Source: Chloroflexota bacterium | GTDB taxonomy: Bacteria; Chloroflexota; Limnocylindria; Limnocylindrales; CSP1-4 | DNA length: 64,000 bases | Assembly: GCA_021786265.1 (NCBI GenBank) | Contig: JAJYNP010000005.1 | Coordinates: forward strand, 62,001 to 126,000 | Direction: 5' to 3' | The notes under the pieces: generated by a model | Database searches by the model: none | What the model saw: the letters and a program-made list of their open reading frames with translations, nothing else | Told to the model about the DNA's origin: nothing | Program-made: the position numbers and the translations under genes | Shown here: positions 23,963 to 33,018 of the stretch, piece after piece | Layout: each line of letters begins with the position of its first letter | Numbering within the stretch: the first letter of the stretch is position 1

Positions 23963-25353
23963 CTGGTCTCCCCCGGTCGACCGTCCACGCTCACCGTCGC
24001 CGGCGGGCGGGACACCCACTCGGACACATCGTAGACGGCGGTGGGTGCCTCCACGCCCAGCATCCTGGCGGCCGACTCGTCCGGGGCCCGGCGGCGGCGC
24101 AGTGCGTCGATGGCCGCGTCGTCGCCGACGTCGTGGCCCGCCTCCTCCGAGAGCAGCCAGCGCACCTCGAGCAGGTCGCAGTAGGCCTGCACCAGGTCGG
24201 TGAGCGGCAGCGAGAGCGCGGCGAGCCGCGCGAGCGCCGGCCGCACGATGTCCGCCAGCCAGCGCTCCGCAGCCCCTTCCTCGGACACGGGTTCGTGCTC
24301 GCGGCGCTCGAGCAGCCCGCGGTACGCGTGCAGATCGTTGAGCAGGATGGTGGCCTGTCCCTCGCCGACCTCCATCCCGGTGAGCCGGCGCAGCTCCGCG
24401 GCGTGGAAGCGGCGGCCGGCCACCACGACGCGCAGGCGCAGGTGATCGCCACCGGCGTGCCCGTCGCCCTCGCCGCCAGTCGCGCCCGGGGCACCCCGGG
24501 CGGCATCGCCCTCGACGGCTCCCTGTGCCCCGCTCGACGGGCTGGGCTCGAACGAGAGCTCGTCGACCGCGAACCCGAGGTCGTTGAGCCGCCGGACGCG
24601 TGCCTCGACGCGGTAGCGGTCGGCCGGGCCGATCGTCTCCTCGCGGTGCAGCTCATCCCACAGGGTGCGGTAGCGCTGGGCCACGCGCTCCGCAGCCTCG
24701 AAGTCCTCGTCGATGAGCTCGCTCGGCCGCCCGATCTGCGCACCGATGTCGGCCAGGTCCCCGGCCACGTTCTCGACCAGGATCTCCAGGTCGTATGCGC
24801 GCTGTCCGTCGCTGAGCGATGGGTGGATCTCGCTCGTCTCGGCATCCACCAGGAAGGCCTGGAGCGTCTGGCCGTCGCGGCGGAACAGCGTGTTCGCCAG
24901 CGAGCAGTCGCCCCAGAACGTGCCATTGCGGTGCAGGTCCACGATCAGCCACGCCATGGCGTCGAGCAGGCGATCACGGTGCTTGCGCGCGCCGGGCGGC
25001 AGGCGCTCGAACAGGCGGCGGAACTGGAACGAGCCGGCGAGATAGTCCGTGACGAGCACCGCCGGTTCGTCATCGCCCCGCTCGACGAGGCCCAGCGCCC
25101 GCACGGCCGGGAACTCGCGGCGCTCGAGCTCGCGCAGGATCTCGTACTCGCGGCGCGCGACGGGGACGGGCATCTCCTTGAGCGCATACAGGACCCCGTC
25201 GACGTCCACGAACCGCACCACGTGGCGGCTCGCCCCCACGGGCATGTCGCGGAACGCCACCCCCTCGTCGGACCACGCCTGCAGCGGGCGGAGCCAGGGG
25301 AGCGCGAGCATCGACGCCGTGGCGCTGCGCAGGCGGATCGAGATCGGGGACAT
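23959..25353 (-). CDS. DUF4032 protein with kinase-like N-terminal domain
   Basis: A 464-residue protein. The N-terminal 250 residues look like a lipopolysaccharide-kinase/RIO type fold: GVLYALKEMPVPVARREYEI holds the ATP-binding lysine, and IVDLHRNGTFWGDCSLANTL with FLVDAETSEIHPSLSDG resembles the catalytic and metal-binding loops (the D in GDCSLANTL and in VDAE). The C-terminal 200 residues match the DUF4032 style of domain. The substrate is not known. The gene starts at the ATG at 25353 and its stop overlaps the start of the ATPase gene (GTGA), so it should act with that exporter, perhaps by modifying its substrate or regulating it. Confidence 0.78.
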   Translation of the reverse strand: MSPISIRLRSATASMLALPWLRPLQAWSDEGVAFRDMPVGASRHVVRFVDVDGVLYALKEMPVPVARREYEILRELERREFPAVRALGLVERGDDEPAVLVTDYLAGSFQFRRLFERLPPGARKHRDRLLDAMAWLIVDLHRNGTFWGDCSLANTLFRRDGQTLQAFLVDAETSEIHPSLSDGQRAYDLEILVENVAGDLADIGAQIGRPSELIDEDFEAAERVAQRYRTLWDELHREETIGPADRYRVEARVRRLNDLGFAVDELSFEPSPSSGAQGAVEGDAARGAPGATGGEGDGHAGGDHLRLRVVVAGRRFHAAELRRLTGMEVGEGQATILLNDLHAYRGLLERREHEPVSEEGAAERWLADIVRPALARLAALSLPLTDLVQAYCDLLEVRWLLSEEAGHDVGDDAAIDALRRRRAPDESAARMLGVEAPTAVYDVSEWVSRPPATVSVDGRPGETR

Positions 25354-25395
25354 CGCGGAGAGTCTACGGGCGCGCGCCACCGGCGTACGCCGGGA

Positions 25396-26802
25396 TCAGG
25401 CGCGGAGCGTGATCTCCCCGCCCTGGATCGAGATCGGCAGCGCGGTCAGCGGGACGTTCGTGGGGCCGGAGACCGGCTGGGCGTTGTTACGCGGGTCGAA
25501 CGTGGCGCCGTGGCATGGGCAGACCAGCATGACCGCCTGCGGATCGAAACCCACCGTGCAGCCCGCGTGGGTGCACACGGCGTCGAACGCCACGAACCTG
25601 CCGCTGCCCAGTGACACCACGATCCCCGGATCGCCCGGCGCGGCGTTCCCGATCGCGGTCGGCACCTGGAACTCGAAGGCGCCCGCCTGCGCCACCGCAG
25701 CGGCCGTCGCAATGGCCAGCGGATTGGACGAACCGGCCGCCGTGGCGGCGGATGACGCGGCGGGGCCAGAGGCGGCCACGGCCGCCCCGCTGCCGGTGGC
25801 TGCCCCGGTGCCGGCACTCGCGGGCGCGGACGACCCCGTGCCGGCGGCGGTGGCGCCCGACAGATCCGTGGCGGGCCCCGGCATCAGCAGGTCGTGCAGC
25901 GGCCGCGCGACGACGGCAAGGACGATGGCGCTCAGCCCGAGCACACCCGCGTGCAGCAGGTGCCGGCGCTCCACCGACACCGGCGCGGGGCCCATCGCGT
26001 GGCGCCCCACGGGCCTCGCCGGGAAGAACTGCCGGTCCAGCCATGGCCCGAGCACGTACAGGTTCCCGTGACCTGCGATCGCGAGCGTGACGAACCCCAG
26101 GCCGTAGGGGAGGTCCTGGCCGAAGTAGTAGGGGTGGACGTTCCAGGACGCGGTGAGGAAGAACAGCAGCGATAGTGCCGCGCCACCCCAGGCAGCCGCC
26201 TGGAACGCGATGCCCGAGAGCACGCCCAGGCCCACGGCGATCTCGGCCAGGGCGATGAGCACGCCCATCAGCCACGCGTTGGGGACGGCGAGCGCCGTGA
26301 TCAGCGGGGCGAGCGGCGAGGCGTGGGCATACCCCTGGAGCTGGACCAGGATGCTCGTCCTCGACGACAGGTCGAGGAAGGTCGGGTCGAGCGCGATCTT
26401 GTCGATGCCCGCGTAGAGGAACGTGAACCCCACGAACAGGCGGAGCGGGAGGAGGGCCGACGCGGCGATCCATCCCGCCGGCGAGCCGAGCAGACCCGGC
26501 GGCTGGCCCTGCCGCGACCCGTGCGCGGGCCGGCGGGGCGGGGCGGGACGCGATGCGACGGGTTCACGGTCCTGTGGCGTGGGCGTCGCGCCGGCCGCGA
26601 GGGGCCCGGCACCGTATGAGGGATCGGGCGGCAGCGCGCTGCCCCCGCGTGCCTCCGACGACCGTCTGCTTCCGCCCCGGCGTGAACGCGCCAATGCCCG
26701 GTCTCCTGTTGCCGATCTGCCCGGCGAGTCTCGCAGACGCACGTTGCGACCGCGCGGCGAGGAGGTGAAGGTTTCACCACGGTCCGGCAGCACCGGTGGC
26801 AC
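25396..26802 (-). CDS. DoxX-like membrane protein fused to a Rieske domain
   Basis: A 468-residue protein. After about 100 low-complexity residues, residues about 110-260 form a DoxX/DoxD-like four-helix membrane domain (LRLFVGFTFLYAGIDKIALD, LAEIAVGLGVLSGIAF, PYYFGQDLPYGLGFVTLAIA). One more membrane helix (HAGVLGLSAIVLAVVA) and an Ala/Gly/Ser-rich linker of about 60 residues lead to a Rieske [2Fe-2S] domain with CTHAGC and CPCHGA ligands. The fusion could pass electrons from a quinone, for example in thiosulfate oxidation, but that is inference. The start is uncertain: GTG codons at 26802 and 26793 are possible, and the first 60 residues may not be translated. Confidence 0.85.
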   Translation of the reverse strand: MPPVLPDRGETFTSSPRGRNVRLRDSPGRSATGDRALARSRRGGSRRSSEARGGSALPPDPSYGAGPLAAGATPTPQDREPVASRPAPPRRPAHGSRQGQPPGLLGSPAGWIAASALLPLRLFVGFTFLYAGIDKIALDPTFLDLSSRTSILVQLQGYAHASPLAPLITALAVPNAWLMGVLIALAEIAVGLGVLSGIAFQAAAWGGAALSLLFFLTASWNVHPYYFGQDLPYGLGFVTLAIAGHGNLYVLGPWLDRQFFPARPVGRHAMGPAPVSVERRHLLHAGVLGLSAIVLAVVARPLHDLLMPGPATDLSGATAAGTGSSAPASAGTGAATGSGAAVAASGPAASSAATAAGSSNPLAIATAAAVAQAGAFEFQVPTAIGNAAPGDPGIVVSLGSGRFVAFDAVCTHAGCTVGFDPQAVMLVCPCHGATFDPRNNAQPVSGPTNVPLTALPISIQGGEITLRA

Positions 26803-26815
26803 GCACCGGGTGCGA

Positions 26816-27256
26816 TCAGAGGCGCCTGCGCAGGTAGACGGCCACCCCCTGCTCGTACCCGACCGACTCGTAGAGCTGCAGCGCCCCCGGCCGATGCCGC
26901 CCGGCCGTCACCTCGATGAACGCGCACCCCCGGCCTCGGGCGTGCTCCTCGGCCGCCGTCATCAGCTCGTGCCCGACGCCGCGCTCGCGCACCCCCTCGT
27001 CCACGACGAGCGCGAGCACTCGCGCGATCCAGTCGCCGTGCTCGAAGCGCGGCATGACGTGGACGGCCACGAACCCCACGACCTCGCCGCGGGCCGTCGC
27101 GACGAGCACGGCCGAGCGGCCGTCATCCCAATTGGCGAGCCGTTCGACGATGTCGGTCGGCCCCGCCGGGTAGCCCTCCGCCGTGAAGAGCGCCGCGACT
27201 GCCGGCGCATCGTCGCGCGTCGCGGCCCGAAGCAGCCACTCCCCCGGCGCGGTCAC
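26816..27256 (-). CDS. GNAT family N-acetyltransferase
   Basis: A 146-residue acetyltransferase of the GNAT superfamily, which moves acetyl groups from acetyl-CoA to amines. Seen: the N-terminal LLRAATRDDAPAVAALFTAE, VLVATARGEVVGFVAVHV as beta strands, LALVVDEGVRERGVGHELM with the CoA-binding (R/Q)GxG/A type loop, and RGCAFIEVTAGRHRPGALQL followed by YESVGYEQ. The GTG at 27256 overlaps the stop of the upstream membrane protein gene (GTGA), which decides the start over a GTG at 27325. Substrate unknown. Confidence 0.88.
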   Translation of the reverse strand: MTAPGEWLLRAATRDDAPAVAALFTAEGYPAGPTDIVERLANWDDGRSAVLVATARGEVVGFVAVHVMPRFEHGDWIARVLALVVDEGVRERGVGHELMTAAEEHARGRGCAFIEVTAGRHRPGALQLYESVGYEQGVAVYLRRRL

Positions 27257-27729
27257 GGCCGCTGCCTCGATCTCGGCCAGCGACCCGCGAGCCGGGGCGG
27301 GGTGGCGGGCGTCGGCATGAACCACGCCCGTGCCGCCAGGAGCCCGGCGAGCACCAACGCCGGGACGACCAGGTTCGCGCCGAAGAAGGCCCAGAAGCCC
27401 GCGTCGCCCAGCGGCGCGCCCGGGCGCAGCATTCCGAGGTCGGCGATGCCCGAGATGATGTAGGCGACGCAGGCGACGACCCCGAGCACCCAGCCGAGGA
27501 GCGTCCGGCCCGGCACGCCGATCCCGCCGCCCAGGGCCAGCAGCGCAAACAGGGCGGGCCAGAGCGGCGACGGGGGCGCCACGGCGATCGTCTCGGGCAT
27601 CGGGCTGGCCATCACGCCGCTGCGGGCGATGGCCAGGGTGTCGGCCAGTCCCATGAACGCGCGGACCAGCAACGCAAGTGCGAGCGCCAGCAGGACCACA
27701 CGGCTGTGGCGCGCCGCGACTCCATTCAC
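27253..27729 (-). CDS. Uncharacterised four-helix membrane protein
   Basis: A 158-residue membrane protein with about four hydrophobic segments: VVLLALALALLVRAFMGLAD, LWPALFALLALGGGIG, LLGWVLGVVACVAYIISGIA and GANLVVPALVLAGLLAARAW. I do not recognise the family. The start at GTG 27729 follows AGGGTG; a GTG at 27738 is the alternative. The frame is open for 2 kb further upstream, but there it is only the complement of the oxidoreductase/UbiA gene. It is coupled to the GNAT gene through a GTGA overlap and is divergent from the fusion gene at 27835. Confidence 0.7.
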   Translation of the reverse strand: MNGVAARHSRVVLLALALALLVRAFMGLADTLAIARSGVMASPMPETIAVAPPSPLWPALFALLALGGGIGVPGRTLLGWVLGVVACVAYIISGIADLGMLRPGAPLGDAGFWAFFGANLVVPALVLAGLLAARAWFMPTPATPPRLAGRWPRSRQRP

Positions 27730-27834
27730 AACGCGCACCCTATCACTCGCCACCAAACCCGGGCCGGCAGCGCTCGCGCGGTACCATGCAGCCCGCGGGC
27801 ATACGGCCCACGACGCGAACCGAAGGAACGGGTG

Positions 27835-29901
27835 ATGGATCGTCTCGCACGTCCCGTCGGCCTCGGGCTCGCCGCCCGCGGCGAGGTGGACGAGGTCGTC
27901 TCGTGGAGCGCACAGGCCCGGGCCGCCGGACTCGATTCCGTGTGGGTCCACGACAGCTACTTCGAGCGTGACGCCGTCACCTTCGTGAGCGCGATCGCGT
28001 CCGAGGTCGGCGCGGACGAGACGCCGGACGGGTTCCGGATCGCGCTGGGTGCGGTCAACCCGTACACACGCCATCCGGTCGTCCTTGCCATGACCGGCTC
28101 CGCACTCGACGAGATGGCGCCGGGGCGCATCGTGATGGCGCTGGGCACCGGGCTGCCGCTGCGCCTCCGGCAGATGGGCATCCCCTACGCGCTCGACGAG
28201 GCGGTCGAGCGGGTGAGCGCGGCCATGGACCAGGTCCGGGCGCTCTGGGCCGGCGAGCGGCTCCCCTCGGCCACGCCGGGGCTGCCGCCGATCCAGCCCA
28301 TGTTCGAGCCGCCGCACCGGATTCCGCTGGTGATCGCCGCATACCGGAAGGAACTGGTGGCGCTCGCCGGGCAGAAGGCCGATGGCTACCTCGCGCGGCC
28401 GGCGGAGTCGATCCCCTCCCTGCGCGGGATCCTCGACCGGCTCCGGGCGTCGGCCGAGGCGGCCGGGCGCGACCCCGCCTCGATCGAATCGGCCGGCTAC
28501 CTGCTCTCGCTGGTCGACCGCACGCGGCGGGAGGCGCTCAACCGCGCCAAGCGCGAGCCGTTCGTGATCTACATGCTCTCGGTGCTCAGCGACATCTCCC
28601 TCGCACGCGCCGGTTTCGACCGCGAGCTGCGCGATCGGGTCGCGGCCGCGTGGCGCGCCGAGGACTACCACGAGGCGTCCAAGCTCATCCCCGACGAGCT
28701 GCTCGACGCGTTCATGCTGTGCGGCACCCGCGAGGACGTCGCCGCGAAGGCCATGGCGTTCCATACCCATGCGGGGCTGGACATGCCGCTGCTGCAGCCG
28801 GTGGTCCAGGAGGAGCGGCAGGTCACGGAGCTCGTCGCGGCCGCCGACATCTACGCCGGGCTGCCCGAGCCCGTGGCATCGCGCGTCGCAGCGCCCCCTG
28901 CCCCCGGGGTCGCCTGGGACGATCGCGCGGCGGCCCGGACTGTGGCAAGCGTGGGCGCGACCGGACCTGCCGCGGAACGGCTCGGCTTCGGTCCCTGGTT
29001 GTGGCGACGCCTGGGAGCGACGTGGGAGATTCTGCGGCCGTTCGCCTACACCGCGTCCGCGATCCCGGTGGCGGCCGGAGGGGCCCTGGCTTTCGTCGAC
29101 GGGCGATTCGACCCACTGCTGTTCCTGCTGGCGCTGGCGGGCGGCATGCTGCTGCACTCGGGCACCAACATCGTGAACGAGATCTACGACGTGCGGCAGG
29201 GTATCGACACGATCACCTCGCCGCGCGCCAGCCACGCCATCGTGAAGGGCCGGGTCACCGAGCGCGGCGCGTATGCGCTCGCGATGGCGGCCTTTGCGCT
29301 CGCCACGCTGCTCGGCATCGCACTCATCTCGGCGCGCGGGCTGCCGATCGCGGTGCTCGGCGTGCTGGGGCTGGCGGCCGGGTACTTCTACACGGCCCCG
29401 CCGTTCCAGTACAAGTACCGGGCGCTCGGCGTGCCGCTCGTGTTCGTGCTGATGGGCCCGATCATGACGGTGGGCGGGTACTTCGCCGCTTCCGGGAGCT
29501 GGTCGGTCAACGCACTGGTCCTGTCGATCCCGGTGGGATGCCTGGTCGCCGCGATCCTGCACGGCAACGAGTGGCGCGACATCAGCGAGGACACGCGGGC
29601 GGGGATCGTCACGCTGTCGTCGCGGATCGGCAAGGAGTTCGCGCACTACGCCTACCTGGGGCTGATCCTCGGCGCCTACATGACGCTCTCGATCGCCGTG
29701 GCCCTGCACCTGATCCCCATCGGCGCGCTGCTCGCGATCCTCTCGCTGCCGTTCCTGGCGCAGGTGCTCCGCTCAGCGGAGCTGGGTGCCACGGGCCAGG
29801 CGCGGGCGATCGCGATGATCGATCTGCAGACCGCCAGGCTGCACCTCGCGTTCGGCGCGCTGCTCGTGATCGGGGTCGCGATCAGCGTCTACCTGCGCTG
29901 A
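27835..29901 (+). CDS. LLM-class (F420-type) oxidoreductase fused to UbiA/MenA-like prenyltransferase
   Basis: A 688-residue bifunctional-looking protein. Residues about 1-345 are a luciferase-like (LLM) oxidoreductase of the F420-dependent type: PVGLGLAARGEVDEVVSWSA, GLDSVWVHDSYFERDA, RIALGAVNPYTRHPVVLAMT, IVMALGTGLP and KADGYLARPAES. A linker of about 50 residues leads to a UbiA-superfamily membrane prenyltransferase (about 397-688) with both Asp motifs: HSGTNIVNEIYDVRQGID near residue 447 and GNEWRDISEDTRAG near residue 577, plus SPRASHAIVKGRVT. The second domain is closest to MenA (1,4-dihydroxy-2-naphthoate prenyltransferase). The ATG at 27835 has AAGGAA upstream. The fusion suggests coupled quinone reduction and prenylation; that is inference. 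Confidence 0.88.
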   Translation: MDRLARPVGLGLAARGEVDEVVSWSAQARAAGLDSVWVHDSYFERDAVTFVSAIASEVGADETPDGFRIALGAVNPYTRHPVVLAMTGSALDEMAPGRIVMALGTGLPLRLRQMGIPYALDEAVERVSAAMDQVRALWAGERLPSATPGLPPIQPMFEPPHRIPLVIAAYRKELVALAGQKADGYLARPAESIPSLRGILDRLRASAEAAGRDPASIESAGYLLSLVDRTRREALNRAKREPFVIYMLSVLSDISLARAGFDRELRDRVAAAWRAEDYHEASKLIPDELLDAFMLCGTREDVAAKAMAFHTHAGLDMPLLQPVVQEERQVTELVAAADIYAGLPEPVASRVAAPPAPGVAWDDRAAARTVASVGATGPAAERLGFGPWLWRRLGATWEILRPFAYTASAIPVAAGGALAFVDGRFDPLLFLLALAGGMLLHSGTNIVNEIYDVRQGIDTITSPRASHAIVKGRVTERGAYALAMAAFALATLLGIALISARGLPIAVLGVLGLAAGYFYTAPPFQYKYRALGVPLVFVLMGPIMTVGGYFAASGSWSVNALVLSIPVGCLVAAILHGNEWRDISEDTRAGIVTLSSRIGKEFAHYAYLGLILGAYMTLSIAVALHLIPIGALLAILSLPFLAQVLRSAELGATGQARAIAMIDLQTARLHLAFGALLVIGVAISVYLR

Positions 29902-30009
29902 TCACGGGCCGGCGGAGGGCCGGGCCTGGACGGCCGGATCGTGCCCGCCTGAGCCGTGGCCCGCCCTCGACACGAGGATAATCATGCGGTCGCACGGAGG
30001 ACGGTGCCC

Positions 30010-31206
30010 ATGGGGCGGACGGTCGGTCACGGCTCCCGCATGATCCGCGACCTGGCGCGGCGACGCCGGGCGCGGAGACTCGCGCGCACATCCGCGTCCG
30101 CCACCGCGGCGCTGGTGGCCGAGGCGCTCCGGCTGCGCGCCGAGGCTGAGGCGCTGGTGACGAGGCTCGGGCCGGCCCTGGAGGAGGCCAGACACGCCGT
30201 GTCCGAGGCAGAGGAATGGCTGCGCCCCGCGATGGGCGAGGCGCGCCAGGCCGCGATGGGCCGCGCGGCCGCGACCGAGCAGCGGCTCGGACCGGCCGCG
30301 CGAGGGGCCAGGGAGGAGGCCCGGCGACGCGTGGCCGAGGCAGGCCGCAGGCTCGACCCGCTCCTGGGGGATGCTTCGCGCCTTGCGGAGCGGGCGGTGC
30401 GGCTCGCGGAACGGGCGGGGCGCTCGAGATCCACCGTGGACCTCGCCGGCCCGGCGCCGGCCGCCGCGGAGTCCGGCATGCGGCCGATGTCGCCCGCCGC
30501 CTCGACCCCGGCCGCCGCGTTGTCCGGCATGCCGCCGATGCTGCACGAGGCTCCGGGGGTCGTCCCGCCGGGCCCGGGGCTCGGGCCGGTGGTCCTCGGC
30601 CTCGCCGCAGCCCAGGCGTGCTTCGCCGCCACCTTCCGCGGGCCGCGCGACCGCTTCTGGGATCGCATGACCCTCACCGGTCTCGCCCTCGGCGGGTACG
30701 CGCTGGTCGCGCGCCCCGCGCTTCGCTCGACCCGGATCCGGCCGGTCCACGTCGCGCTCGGGGCCGCGTCCGCCGCCGTCCTGTACGGGACCTTCGCGAT
30801 CGGGGATCGCGTCGCGCGTCGCGCCGTCCCGTCTGGGACACGGGACATCGCGGAGATCTACGCCCTCCGCGACCTCCGGCCGAGGAGCGAGATCGCGCTG
30901 CGCCTCGTGACGATCATCGGCCCGGCCGAGGAGCTGTTCTGGCGCGGGCTGGTCCAGGCCGGGCTGATGGCGCGCTTCGGACGGTGGCCCGGCGCGGCGC
31001 TGGCCGCCGCGACCTACGGTGGCGTGCACGCGGTGACGGGCAACTTCACACTGTTCGGCGCGGCCGGGGTCGCCGGCGCGCACTGGTGCGCGCTCTACGC
31101 CGCCGGCGTGCCGCTGGGCGCGCTGGTGGTCAGCCACCAGCTGTGGGACGTCTGGATCTTCCTGCTCCAGCCGACCAGCGACGTGGGCGGACCGGCGAAC
31201 CCATGA
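30010..31206 (+). CDS. CPBP family intramembrane protease with N-terminal charged helix region
   Basis: A 398-residue protein. Its C-terminal half is a CPBP (CAAX protease and bacteriocin-processing, Abi) membrane protease: GPAEELFWRGLVQAG holds the EExxxR motif, TYGGVHAVTGNFTLFG the second-motif histidine and VVSHQLWDVWIF the third. The N-terminal 150 residues are a long Ala/Arg/Glu-rich helical stretch (RLRAEAEALVTRLGPALEEA and RQAAMGRAAATEQRLG) that could form a coiled coil, followed by a Pro/Ala linker. This added region is unusual. The ATG at 30010 is one of several candidates in the first 30 codons. Role unknown; some family members act in bacteriocin immunity. Confidence 0.85.
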   Translation: MGRTVGHGSRMIRDLARRRRARRLARTSASATAALVAEALRLRAEAEALVTRLGPALEEARHAVSEAEEWLRPAMGEARQAAMGRAAATEQRLGPAARGAREEARRRVAEAGRRLDPLLGDASRLAERAVRLAERAGRSRSTVDLAGPAPAAAESGMRPMSPAASTPAAALSGMPPMLHEAPGVVPPGPGLGPVVLGLAAAQACFAATFRGPRDRFWDRMTLTGLALGGYALVARPALRSTRIRPVHVALGAASAAVLYGTFAIGDRVARRAVPSGTRDIAEIYALRDLRPRSEIALRLVTIIGPAEELFWRGLVQAGLMARFGRWPGAALAAATYGGVHAVTGNFTLFGAAGVAGAHWCALYAAGVPLGALVVSHQLWDVWIFLLQPTSDVGGPANP

Positions 31207-31246
31207 CCGGCCGGGGGATCCCACGCAGAGGAGGACACCCGCGTTG

Positions 31247-32959
31247 ATGCCATCCAGCCTCGAGATCGCCCGCTCCGTGACCCCGCGTCCCATCCTCGAG
31301 GTCGCCCGCGAGCTCGGCCTGCACGACGACGAGGTGGAGCTGTACGGACCGATCAAGGCCAAGGTCCGCCTGGAGGGCATCGAGCGGCTGGAGCGCGAGG
31401 CCCGGGCTGCCGGGGGTCGGGGCAGGTACGTGGTCGTCACCGCGATCACGCCGACGCCGCTCGGCGAGGGCAAGACCACGACCACGGTCGGGCTGGTGCA
31501 GGGGCTCAACCGGATCGGGCACCGGGCCGCAGTCAGCATCCGCCAGCCATCCCTGGGACCCGTGTTTGGCATCAAGGGCGGCGCGGCCGGCGGCGGCTGG
31601 AGCCAGGTCATCCCGATGGAGGACTTCAACCTCCACCTGACCGGCGACAACCACGCCGTGGGGGCCGCGCACAACCTCGCCGCGGCCTTCCTCGACAACT
31701 CGATCGCTCACGGCAACCCGCTCGGCATCGATCCCCTCTCGATCCTGTGGCCGCGCGTGGTGGACATCTCCGACCGTGCGATCCGGCACGCGGTGGTCGG
31801 CCTGGGCGGGCACGAGAACGGGTACCCGCGGGAGGCGGAGTGGCAGATCACCGTCGCCTCCGAGGTCATGGCGGTCCTCGCGCTGGCCACCGACCTGCAC
31901 GACCTGCGCGCCCGGATCGGCCGGATGGTCGTCGCCAGCACCTACGACGGCCGGCCCGTCACCACCGAGGACCTCGAGGTCGCCGGCGCCATGACCGTGC
32001 TCCTGCGCGACGCCATCAAGCCGAACCTGCTCCAGACGCTGGAGGGCGGACCGGCGTTCGTGCACTGCGGGCCGTTCGCCAACATCGCCCACGGCAACTC
32101 GAGCATCCTGGCCGACCGGCTCGCCCTGGCCACCTGCGACATCGTCTGCACCGAGGCGGGCTTCGGCGCCGACCTGGGCGCCGAGAAGTTCTTCGACATC
32201 AAGTGCCGTGCGTCGGGGCTACGGCCGGATGCCGCCGTCCTGGTGGCGACCGTGCGCGCCCTCAAGATGCACGGGGGCGTAGGACGGGTGGTCGCCGGCC
32301 GGCCGCTCGACCCCGCGCTGACCTCCGAGGATGTCGAGGGCGTGCGACGGGGCTGCGCCAACCTCGCCGCCCAGATCGAGGTGGTGCGGCTATACGGCGT
32401 GCCGGTGGTGGTGGCCATCAACAGCTACCCGACCGACACCCCCGCCGAGGTCGACGCGATCCGCGAGGCCGCCATGGCGGCGGGCGCGCGGGGGGTCGCC
32501 GTCGCGGACCACTTCGCGCGGGGCGGCGCCGGTGCCGAGGCGCTCGCCCGCGAGGTCTGGGACGCGGCGGCCGAGGGCGCCCCGGACTTCCGCTTCCTCT
32601 ACCCGGACGAGCTCACGCTGCGGGAGAAGATCGAGGAGATCGCGGTGCGGGTGTACGGCGCGTCGGGCGTGGACGAGCTGCCCGCGGCGACGAAGGCGCT
32701 CGACACGTACGAGGAGCTCGGCTTCGGCCGCCTCCCGGTCTGCATGGCCAAGACACACCTGTCGCTGAGCCACGACCCGGCCCGCAAGGGTCGCCCATCC
32801 GGGTTCCGGGTCCCGATCCGGGAGGTCCGCCTCTCAGCCGGAGCGGGCTTCGTGACCCCACTCCTGGGCGAGATGCGGACCATGCCGGGGCTGCCGTCCC
32901 ATCCGGCCGGGGAGAAGATCGACATCGATGAGCACGGCGAGATCGTCGGCCTTTTCTGA
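31247..32959 (+). CDS. fhs: Formate-tetrahydrofolate ligase
   Basis: A 570-residue formyltetrahydrofolate synthetase that joins formate to tetrahydrofolate with ATP in one-carbon metabolism. Seen: the P-loop TPLGEGKTTTTVGLVQGL near residue 70, RQPSLGPVFGIKGGAAGGG, FNLHLTGDNHAVGAAHNL, and TEAGFGADLGAEKFFDIKCR, all signature stretches, plus AKTHLSLSHDP near the end. Length is normal. The ATG at 31247 follows GAGGAGG by about 12 bases; a TTG at 31244 is in frame. It is followed 59 bases later by a cyclic-nucleotide-binding protein gene on the same strand. No methylene-THF dehydrogenase is in view. Confidence 0.96.
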   Translation: MPSSLEIARSVTPRPILEVARELGLHDDEVELYGPIKAKVRLEGIERLEREARAAGGRGRYVVVTAITPTPLGEGKTTTTVGLVQGLNRIGHRAAVSIRQPSLGPVFGIKGGAAGGGWSQVIPMEDFNLHLTGDNHAVGAAHNLAAAFLDNSIAHGNPLGIDPLSILWPRVVDISDRAIRHAVVGLGGHENGYPREAEWQITVASEVMAVLALATDLHDLRARIGRMVVASTYDGRPVTTEDLEVAGAMTVLLRDAIKPNLLQTLEGGPAFVHCGPFANIAHGNSSILADRLALATCDIVCTEAGFGADLGAEKFFDIKCRASGLRPDAAVLVATVRALKMHGGVGRVVAGRPLDPALTSEDVEGVRRGCANLAAQIEVVRLYGVPVVVAINSYPTDTPAEVDAIREAAMAAGARGVAVADHFARGGAGAEALAREVWDAAAEGAPDFRFLYPDELTLREKIEEIAVRVYGASGVDELPAATKALDTYEELGFGRLPVCMAKTHLSLSHDPARKGRPSGFRVPIREVRLSAGAGFVTPLLGEMRTMPGLPSHPAGEKIDIDEHGEIVGLF

Positions 32960-33018
32960 GGGCCAGCCCACGCACGAGCGCATCGGCGGGTCCTGCCCGC
33001 CAGCACGAGGAGGGGATG

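Noticed and set aside
27730..29709. Open frame on the minus strand opposite the LLM-UbiA fusion
   Set aside because: His/Arg-rich shadow of the fusion gene; only the part from 27729 down to 27253 has membrane-protein character.
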